NCBI GenBank assembly: GCA_050115555.1
Contig: JASFQI010000195.1
Span: 1 to 9,039, forward strand
Length of the DNA: 9,039 nucleotides
Direction: 5' to 3'
Origin: JASFQI01 sp050115555
GTDB lineage: Bacteria > Desulfobacterota > DSM-4660 > Desulfatiglandales > HGW-15
In this document: positions 1 to 5,539 of the stretch, piece after piece
Layout: each line of letters opens with the position of its first letter
Numbering within the stretch: position 1 is the stretch's first letter
The notes under the pieces: generated by a model
Told to the model about the DNA's origin: nothing
The model's database searches: none
What the model saw: the letters and a program-made list of their open reading frames with translations, nothing else
Program-made: the position numbers and the translations under genes

Positions 1-1406
1 GTGCCTTTCCGCGCCTTGGACGAGTAGAAGAGCATGCACATTTTCTCGCGGGTTTCCGCGTCCATGCCCACGCCGTCGTCCTCCACCTCGAAGACCACGG
101 ACTCCTCTTCAGGGAGTATGCGGAACAGGATGTGATGTTCTTCCCGGCCTTTGTCCTCGAGACACGCGTCCACTGCATTCTCGAGTACATTGACCAGGGC
201 TGTCCGAAGGAGACCCCGGTCCACCTCGAACGTGCCCGCCTCCTCGGGTCCTTCCAAGGAGAACGCGATGCCGTTCTCTTCGGCCAGGGCCCGAATGCCC
301 TTGGCCGCATCCCCGGCAAAATCCGCTACGGAGACGTCCTCCTTTTTCAGGTCGCGGTCTTTGGAGAACAGGAGCACGTCCAGGACCATGTTCCGAATAC
401 GTCTCACCATCTGCTTGACAACGCCCAGGCCCTCCTCGATCTGATCCCGGTCCTCCTTTCGAAGGCCCGAGTCGAGCATGTACATGCCTCCGTCCAGGCC
501 TGTGAGCAGGCCCTTGATGCTGTGGGAGATGGACCCCACCATGAGACCTAGGGCGCTCAGGTGATCCTGGACCTTCTGGATCTGGCTCATGTCCGTATAC
601 AGGACCAGCACATGTGTAGGCGCTCCACCGGAGGTGCGCACCGGGGAGGTCCAGACCAGGACCTCATGCTTCTCACCGTCCCTGCTCGTGATCTCGGCCT
701 CGCCCTCCTGGCTCTCTGAGCTCTGGAACGTGGCCCGCACGGGGCAGTCCGGGCAGGGCGAGTCCGTTTGCTTGAAAACGCGGTAGCACCGCTCCCCGGC
801 CCGATCTCCGAAGTCTTTTCGGAACTTCCGGTTCAGCGCCGTGAGTACCAGGTGCTCGTCCACGACCGTCACATAGCAGGGCAGATCGTCAAAGAGACCC
901 TGAAAGCGATCAATCACGCCCCGGACGTCCGGCTCCCGTCCTTCCTCGAAAATCTTTTCCAGTCCGGCCAGCTTCTCCGTCTTTTGCTGGACCATGCTCT
1001 CCAGGGATTGCGTGTACTCGCGCAGCTTTTCGCGGGCGGTGATCCTCTCGCGCACCCGCTGGAGGGAGGTTTCCAGGTCTTCCACGTTGATAGGCTTGGT
1101 GATGAAGTCCGTGGCCTCGCACTGAAAGCTCTGAATGGCCACGTCCATGTCCCCGTGCCCCGTGATCATGACGACCTCGGTGTCCGGGTCCTCCTCTTTG
1201 ATGCGCCTGAGCAGTTCCACGCCGTCAATGTCCGGCATCTTGATGTCCGTGATGACGATGGGGGGCCGTGATTCCAGGAAGAGGCGCAGGCCTTCCTTAC
1301 CGTTCTCGGCGGTCTGGACCTCGTATCCCATGTCCTCCAGGGCGACGCTCAGGACGCTTCGAATGTCCTCCTCGTCATCCACGAGCAGTATGGAGTTCGG
1401 ATTCAT
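1..1406 (-). CDS. Receiver-PAS-histidine kinase (partial, C-terminus beyond window)
   Basis: This cytoplasmic two-component protein starts at ATG 1406 and stays open to the left edge (468 codons visible). Residues 1-118 form a canonical receiver: the DD pair near 10-11, phospho-acceptor Asp54 in TDIKMP, Thr82 and Lys104. A probable coiled-coil linker (about 119-165) leads to a PAS domain (168-273) with Cys177, Cys207, Cys218 and Cys221. The kinase core follows: an atypical H-box around His295 (ISHSIKG rather than HEL-P), N-box Asn410 (ENAVDA), G1 box DDGVGMD (443-448), F-box near Phe460, with the window ending where the G2 box begins. No membrane segment is seen. An AAGGA lies 8 nt before the ATG, and the start overlaps the upstream kinase gene by 32 bp, so the two are probably co-translated. 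The N-terminal receiver suggests it accepts phosphate from the neighbouring sensor kinase (inference). Missing C-terminal domains cannot be judged. Confidence 0.9.
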   Translation of the reverse strand, partial: MNPNSILLVDDEEDIRSVLSVALEDMGYEVQTAENGKEGLRLFLESRPPIVITDIKMPDIDGVELLRRIKEEDPDTEVVMITGHGDMDVAIQSFQCEATDFITKPINVEDLETSLQRVRERITAREKLREYTQSLESMVQQKTEKLAGLEKIFEEGREPDVRGVIDRFQGLFDDLPCYVTVVDEHLVLTALNRKFRKDFGDRAGERCYRVFKQTDSPCPDCPVRATFQSSESQEGEAEITSRDGEKHEVLVWTSPVRTSGGAPTHVLVLYTDMSQIQKVQDHLSALGLMVGSISHSIKGLLTGLDGGMYMLDSGLRKEDRDQIEEGLGVVKQMVRRIRNMVLDVLLFSKDRDLKKEDVSVADFAGDAAKGIRALAEENGIAFSLEGPEEAGTFEVDRGLLRTALVNVLENAVDACLEDKGREEHHILFRILPEEESVVFEVEDDGVGMDAETREKMCMLFYSSKARKG

Positions 1407-3681
1407 CCTCTTCTTCCTTGGCAGGAAACTGGGCCATGAAGCACGCGCCTGTCCCCGCGCCCGAGATCACGCGGATGTCGCCTCCGCAATCCCTTACAAT
1501 GCCATAGCTGATGGACAGGCCCAGGCCTGTCCCCTTGCCCACCTCCTTGGTGGTGAAGAACGGGTCGAAGATCTTGTCCCGGACAGCCTCGTCGATCCCG
1601 GTGCCCGTATCCTCCACCTCCACCACGACAAGGCCGTTCCCGGCACGTGTTCGAATCGTGATCCGCTTGTCCCCCGACTCGACGTCGCACCCCTCCCAGC
1701 GCTCCTCGATGGCGTCCCGTGCGTTGATCAGGAGGTTTATGAAGACCTGCTCCAGCCGGTCCGGGTCCGCCATGATGGGTGGAAGGGAGGGGGCAAACTC
1801 CCGGACCACCTCAATACCTCGAACCTTGAGCTGCTGGCTGAAGATGTCAAAGGCCCGGTCCAGAACGTCCGAGACCTGCACGCGCACGAGCTGCACTTCG
1901 GTTTTGCGTGCGAAAAGCCGCATGTGGGTGATAATTTTCGTGGCCCGGTCCACGTTGCTGTCCACTTTGGAAAGCATGCTGTGGAGCGTCTCCTGCCTGA
2001 TCTCCTGCCCCGCGTGAATCTTCTTCATAAAAAAACTGGAGACCGTCTTGATCACGGAGAGGGGCTGGTTGAGCTCGTGGGCTACACCTGTGGCCATTTC
2101 GCCCAAGGTAGCCAGCTTGCTCGCCTGGGCGAGCTGCTCCTCGGTCTCGAGCCTCTTCGTGATATCGCTGGTCGTGACCAGTAGAACCCGCTGTTTCTGA
2201 TACTCCGAAGGGGAGATCCGAATGTTCACATAGATCCACCGCCCGTCCTTGTGCCGGTGTCTCACCTGATTGATCTCCTGTGCGGACTTCATGCGCTCCG
2301 CATACTCCTCCCGCTCATCGGGTTCGTGGAGATCCAGAAAGGACCGGTTCAGGAGCTCCCCCTTGTCGTAGCCGTAGACCGGTTTCATGCTGTCGTTGCA
2401 GTCCAGTACAGCCAGGGTCTCCGGATCGAGCACGAATACCGGGGTAGGAATGTTGTTGAAGATGGCGTGGTACTTCTGCTCCGACGCTTCCACCTCCTGC
2501 TCCAGGAGCCTGCGCTCCGTGATGTCCAGGTTGATCTCCATGGCCGAGACGATCTCCCCGGACTCGTCCCGAATGGGGGAGGAAATCACGATCCAGGTGC
2601 TCAGGTTGCCGTTCCGGTCGAATCCCGTCTCCTCACTCCGGTGGATCTGCCCGTCTGCAAACGTCCTTTCCACAGGGCAGGTTTCGCACTTGCGGTCGCG
2701 CCCCTTGTACGCATGAAAGCAATAGTCCCCGGGCTCAGGAGAAAACGTATCCGCGAACTGTCGATTATAGTTGATGATCCGGTAGTTGTGGTCCTGCACC
2801 GTGATGAGGCAGGGCACGAGCTCAAACAGGTTCTGGTACTCCTTTCGCTGCCGGTTCAACTCGGCCTGTTTTTGTCCGATTTCCTTTCCCATGAAGGTGA
2901 TCGCCTCAGCGAGCTGACGCATTTCGTCATCCTGCCCCACCTTGACCTCCACGCGGGGGTCGCCGCGGGCGATGCGCCTCGTTGCCGTGATCATCTTGCT
3001 CACAGGGCGGTTGACGAAACGCAGAATGACCAGCAGCACAGCCACGGTGGTCAGAAGCAGGACCAGTATGGTGACCGCAACGGTCCTTCGCTTGTAGGAC
3101 GAGATCTCGCGGTCTGCCGGGGCGAGGCTGACCACCACATCCAGCGCCCCCAGGACCCTTTTACCCTCAGGGTGGACGTGGCAGGCCGACGAACACCCGG
3201 GTTCGTTGTAAATGGCACTCAGGATGCCGAGACGGCGAGTCCCGTCCTCGACACGGAAGATACGGGTCCTCTCCGCAAGGTCCAGCCGGACCAGGGGCGG
3301 ATCCGTGCGGTGGCAGGAAGTGCAGGCCTCGTTCTTGATGTTTGTGGGGCGGCCGACCTCAGCCGGATCGTCCGAGTAGGTGATCCGGCCGGCCTTGTTG
3401 TAGATGCGGATGTTCTTGATTTCCGGCTGCCTGCTGATGTTCTTGATGGTCTCGGCGATGTCCTCCCGGGAGTTGAGCATCATGGCGTAGTGAGTTCCCA
3501 ACTTGATCGTGGTGCTCAGACGATCCGCTTCGGCCAGCAGGCTGTTCACGGTCTCCTTTTCCTGATACCGGATGTTGGCGTAGGACCATGCCGAGATGGT
3601 GACCAGCAGGGTCAACCCCACCGTGAGTATCAGCTTGGAGACGAGCCTGTGACGAAGCCCCTGGATCCAGTTCAAGGCCAT
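1375..3681 (-). CDS. Membrane sensor histidine kinase with periplasmic cytochrome c-type motifs, HAMP and two PAS domains
   Basis: 768 aa. A first membrane helix (about 15-33) and a second (about 200-222) enclose a periplasmic sensor domain of roughly 165 residues. That domain carries one canonical haem motif CTSCH (120-124) and a second, CX3CH-type motif CSSACH (163-168) followed by His170. Then come HAMP (about 223-275), PAS1 (282-390) with Cys291, Cys321, Cys332 and Cys335, PAS2 (398-510), a HisKA domain with His535 in AHELNQPL, and HATPase_c with Asn653, DTGTGI (691-696), FDPFF (705-709) and GKGTGLGL (715-722). The HELNQPL H-box is of the type seen in NtrB/DctB-like sensors that phosphorylate NtrC-type receivers. 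An in-frame TGA (3688-3690) lies just before ATG 3681, making this the first possible ATG; AGAGGA lies 10 nt upstream. It has no receiver of its own, so its target is in another protein: candidates are the receiver of the downstream kinase and the one inside HdrA. Confidence 0.95.
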   Translation of the reverse strand: MALNWIQGLRHRLVSKLILTVGLTLLVTISAWSYANIRYQEKETVNSLLAEADRLSTTIKLGTHYAMMLNSREDIAETIKNISRQPEIKNIRIYNKAGRITYSDDPAEVGRPTNIKNEACTSCHRTDPPLVRLDLAERTRIFRVEDGTRRLGILSAIYNEPGCSSACHVHPEGKRVLGALDVVVSLAPADREISSYKRRTVAVTILVLLLTTVAVLLVILRFVNRPVSKMITATRRIARGDPRVEVKVGQDDEMRQLAEAITFMGKEIGQKQAELNRQRKEYQNLFELVPCLITVQDHNYRIINYNRQFADTFSPEPGDYCFHAYKGRDRKCETCPVERTFADGQIHRSEETGFDRNGNLSTWIVISSPIRDESGEIVSAMEINLDITERRLLEQEVEASEQKYHAIFNNIPTPVFVLDPETLAVLDCNDSMKPVYGYDKGELLNRSFLDLHEPDEREEYAERMKSAQEINQVRHRHKDGRWIYVNIRISPSEYQKQRVLLVTTSDITKRLETEEQLAQASKLATLGEMATGVAHELNQPLSVIKTVSSFFMKKIHAGQEIRQETLHSMLSKVDSNVDRATKIITHMRLFARKTEVQLVRVQVSDVLDRAFDIFSQQLKVRGIEVVREFAPSLPPIMADPDRLEQVFINLLINARDAIEERWEGCDVESGDKRITIRTRAGNGLVVVEVEDTGTGIDEAVRDKIFDPFFTTKEVGKGTGLGLSISYGIVRDCGGDIRVISGAGTGACFMAQFPAKEEEDESELHTARG

Positions 3682-3730
3682 GCGCCTTCAGTCCTCTCAT
3701 TCGTGGTCGACGGACAGCCCACCTTTGCCC

Positions 3731-3773
3731 GTTCCGCTCCTGGAGGCTTTTCCCGGCAGCCGTCCTCCGGAAC
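3731..3773 (-). other. Stem-loop in the leader of the sensor-kinase gene
   Basis: Inverted arms GTTCCG and CGGAAC (3731-3736 and 3768-3773), with an inner GGAGG/CCTCC pairing, can fold about 50-90 nt upstream of the kinase ATG. There is no following T-run, so it does not look like an intrinsic terminator. It may be a leader-RNA structure or chance pairing in GC-rich DNA. Confidence 0.3.
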
Positions 3774-3825
3774 GCATATGCCGTCTTCAGAGCGAAAAGG
3801 CATCCGAATCAGACACTGGAAATAT

Positions 3826-3834
3826 ACTATACCA
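3826..3834 (-). promoter_or_regulatory. Possible extended -10 promoter for the kinase genes
   Basis: On the minus strand TGG-TATAGT matches an extended -10 element, in a short AT-rich stretch of the 189 bp gap between hdrB and the sensor-kinase gene. No good -35 hexamer stands 17 bp upstream, and no GG-N10-GC sigma-54 pattern was seen in this gap. It would start transcription about 140 nt before the kinase ATG. Confidence 0.35.
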
Positions 3835-3870
3835 CATTACATGGATAATACGCCCGGATTTCGTCTCGAC

Positions 3871-4737
3871 CTAGGCGGCCCGTTTCTGAAAATCCCGGGT
3901 GACCGCTAAGTTGAGATCGAGGCGGACGTCTTTGGAAGACAGTCCCAAGGCGAGACCGAGAAGCTGGGGGAGATAGATGACAGTCACGCTCACATCCCTG
4001 CCCAGGGCGCGGGATGCCTTGCCCTGATAGGCCTCCAGGTTCATCTGGCACATGGGGCAGACCGTGACCACGGCATCGGCCCCGGCCGCCGCATCCAGAA
4101 TCGGCGCCACGAGATCGATTCCGATGTGGGGTTTGACCGTCATGTGGGAAGCGCCGCAGCACCGCGATCCCATGGTCCAGGAGTGAATTTCGGCTCCCGT
4201 AGCCCGAAGAAGGGGCTCCATGGAGGTGGGGGCTTCGGGATCATCAAACTCGGCATAGGGGCGCAGGCACTGGCAACCGTAATACGGAGCCACGGTGAGC
4301 CCTTCCAGGGACCGGGTGACGCGTCTGGCCACCTCGTTGGCCCCCAGATCCCGGGACAGCACGTCGAGAAGGTGCCGAACGTGCACATGCCCTTCCATGT
4401 GCAGCCCGGCCTCGGCGAGAACCTGGTTGATCTCCCTTAGCGTCCCGGGCTCGGTGCGGGCTTTTTCCTCGGTCATCTTGAGATTCAGGTAACAGGCGCT
4501 GCACGGAACGAGGAGATCCAGATCCTTGTTCTGTCTCTCGGCCAGGGCGAGATTGCGCGCAGGAAGTGCCAGGCTCAGGAGGCGGCTCACGGACTGGGCG
4601 GCGGTGGCGCCGCAGCAGGTCCAGTCCTCCAGTTCCTCGAGCTTTACGCCCAGGGCCTTCATGCAGGCGCGGGTGCTCAGGTCGTACTCCTTGGCCGTGC
4701 CCTCGAGGGAACAACCCGGGTAGTAAAGATACTTCAT
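3871..4737 (-). CDS. hdrB: HdrB-like subunit, two CCG domains (heterodisulfide reductase type)
   Basis: 288 aa, the usual HdrB length. Two cysteine-rich CCG domains are complete: Cys9, Cys41-Cys42, Cys79 and Cys82 in the first; Cys155 (with Cys157), Cys193-Cys194, Cys227 and Cys230 in the second. In structurally known HdrB each such set binds a non-cubane [4Fe-4S] cluster that cleaves a disulfide, so this is the likely catalytic subunit of the HdrABC complex, soluble in the cytoplasm. In a bacterium without coenzyme M/B the true substrate is unknown and may be another disulfide or an electron carrier. The start was chosen at ATG 4737, where the protein begins MKYLYYPGCS as in the family: GGAGG stands 7 nt upstream and the ATG overlaps the hdrC stop as ATGA, implying translational coupling. 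The frame stays open upstream to 5223, but that extension is only the shadow of hdrC. Confidence 0.93.
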   Translation of the reverse strand: MKYLYYPGCSLEGTAKEYDLSTRACMKALGVKLEELEDWTCCGATAAQSVSRLLSLALPARNLALAERQNKDLDLLVPCSACYLNLKMTEEKARTEPGTLREINQVLAEAGLHMEGHVHVRHLLDVLSRDLGANEVARRVTRSLEGLTVAPYYGCQCLRPYAEFDDPEAPTSMEPLLRATGAEIHSWTMGSRCCGASHMTVKPHIGIDLVAPILDAAAGADAVVTVCPMCQMNLEAYQGKASRALGRDVSVTVIYLPQLLGLALGLSSKDVRLDLNLAVTRDFQKRAA

Positions 4738-5309
4738 GATCCGGCCTCCAGTTCCTCGACCTTTCGAAAAATGGGCTCCAGCGTCTTGTCCGTGGCCCTC
4801 CCCGGCACCTCGAGCTTCACCTTGCCCCGGCTCATGAACTTGAGCCCGAGGGGGGTAAAGCGAAGCGGAAGGATCGGGTTCTTTCTGGAGAGGAAGTAGA
4901 AGAACATGAACTCCATCTCGCTCACCCGTCCGTGCCGGCGCACGCTGTCCATGAAATTTCCATAAAACGCACGGCTCGGCTTGAACTTCTCCGGGCGAAG
5001 CTTCATGGCCGCCTGCTTGAGTGCGGCCATGGCCTCGGTGATGCGAAGCCCGCGCGGGCACCGTAGCGTGCAGCTGTAGCAGGCCGAGCAAAGGGCAAAG
5101 GTCTGACTCTCGAAGATCTCGTCCGCCTCGCCGCGAAGGGCCAGGAGCCAGAGCACCCGGGGCGCGAAGTCCATGGCAAAGGCATTGGGGCACGATCCCG
5201 TGCACGTGCCGCACTGGATGCACGGCCTCACCATCTCGCGTACCGCAGCCAGGGGATCGGATTGGAGGCCTTCCGCTCCATGGGCCGAGGCCTTATCGGG
5301 TTCGTTCAT
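4734..5309 (-). CDS. hdrC: HdrC-like iron-sulfur subunit (heterodisulfide reductase type)
   Basis: A small soluble ferredoxin-like subunit of about 191 aa, typical for HdrC. Two [4Fe-4S] motifs are intact: CIQCGTCTGSCP and CSACYSCTLRCP (Cys34, 37, 40, 44 and Cys78, 81, 84, 88, counted from the upstream Met at 5321). In the family these two clusters wire HdrA to HdrB. The residues after the clusters (PSRAFYGNFM, then a helical region) match the HdrC C-terminal fold. Two starts are possible, ATG 5321 and ATG 5309. The second is preferred because GGAG stands 6 nt before it, while nothing like a Shine-Dalgarno precedes 5321. The gene ends in an ATGA overlap with hdrB. It is separated from hdrA by a repeat-containing gap, unlike the tight hdrC-hdrB pair, so its level relative to HdrA could be set separately. 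Confidence 0.93.
   Translation of the reverse strand: MNEPDKASAHGAEGLQSDPLAAVREMVRPCIQCGTCTGSCPNAFAMDFAPRVLWLLALRGEADEIFESQTFALCSACYSCTLRCPRGLRITEAMAALKQAAMKLRPEKFKPSRAFYGNFMDSVRRHGRVSEMEFMFFYFLSRKNPILPLRFTPLGLKFMSRGKVKLEVPGRATDKTLEPIFRKVEELEAGS
4745..4749 (-). promoter_or_regulatory. Ribosome binding site of hdrB
   Basis: GGAGG on the minus strand, 7 nt before ATG 4737 and inside the end of hdrC. It fixes the hdrB start against the longer open frame. Confidence 0.75.
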
Positions 5310-5315
5310 GGTCGT

Positions 5316-5319
5316 CTCC
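5316..5319 (-). promoter_or_regulatory. Ribosome binding site deciding the hdrC start
   Basis: GGAG on the minus strand, 6 nt before ATG 5309. It lies inside the alternative four-codon N-terminal extension that would begin at 5321, which argues for the shorter protein. Confidence 0.55.
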
Positions 5320-5378
5320 ATGGGAGTTTTCGCGCCGTTTCCATCTTCTTTTTCTCATGGTCGGCGATACCTCATTCC

Positions 5379-5448
5379 TCTCGCCAAGACGCCAAGGCGC
5401 AAAGAAAAACGATAGACTCTTACTTCTGCTTTGCGATCTTTGGCGAGA
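5379..5448. repeat. Imperfect palindromic intergenic repeat between hdrA and hdrC
   Basis: The left arm (5379-5404) and right arm (5429-5448) are inverted copies sharing TCTCGCCAA and CGCAAAG, around a 24 nt loop. The left arm also has an internal near-duplication (CGCCAAGA/CGCCAAGG). From memory, the vocabulary (CGCCAAGACGCCAAG, CGCAAAG, and CTGCGGTGAA nearby at 5501-5510) resembles dispersed CGCAAAGACGC-type repeats common between genes of many environmental bacteria. The stretch is less GC-rich than the flanking genes and has no gene. RNA from it could form a stable hairpin between the hdrA and hdrCB parts of a transcript. Family membership is not proven from a single copy. Confidence 0.6.
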
Positions 5449-5499
5449 TACCATTCTTTTGGTTCATTCCGTTATGGTCGTCTCTACACTACTTGATTC

Positions 5500-5533
5500 C
5501 CTGCGGTGAAAACAATCAACGCAAACACGCAGG
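5500..5533 (-). other. Hairpin just after the hdrA stop
   Basis: CCTGCG and CGCAGG arms, extended by TG/CA across a bulge, can pair 7 nt beyond the hdrA stop codon. No T-run follows on the minus strand, so it is a weak candidate for a terminator and more plausibly a 3' stabilising or processing element, or part of the adjacent repeat. Confidence 0.35.
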
Positions 5534-5539
5534 TCCGGC

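Noticed and set aside
3853..3899. CCCGGATTT / AAATCCCGGG inverted pair at the end of hdrB as a terminator
   Set aside because: The arms are short with a bulge, the loop is long, part lies inside the coding sequence, and no T-run follows.
2251..3909. Long plus-strand open frame of 552 codons opposite the sensor kinase
   Set aside because: It mirrors the strongly supported kinase on the minus strand, covers the intergenic gap, and shows no domain. Stop codons are rare opposite GC-rich genes.
4738..5223. Upstream extension of the hdrB frame
   Set aside because: It overlaps hdrC entirely, has no HdrB-like residues, and the GGAGG before ATG 4737 plus the family N-terminus define the start.
5379..5448. 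CRISPR array
   Set aside because: Only one inverted pair is present, with no regularly spaced direct repeats or spacers and no cas genes.
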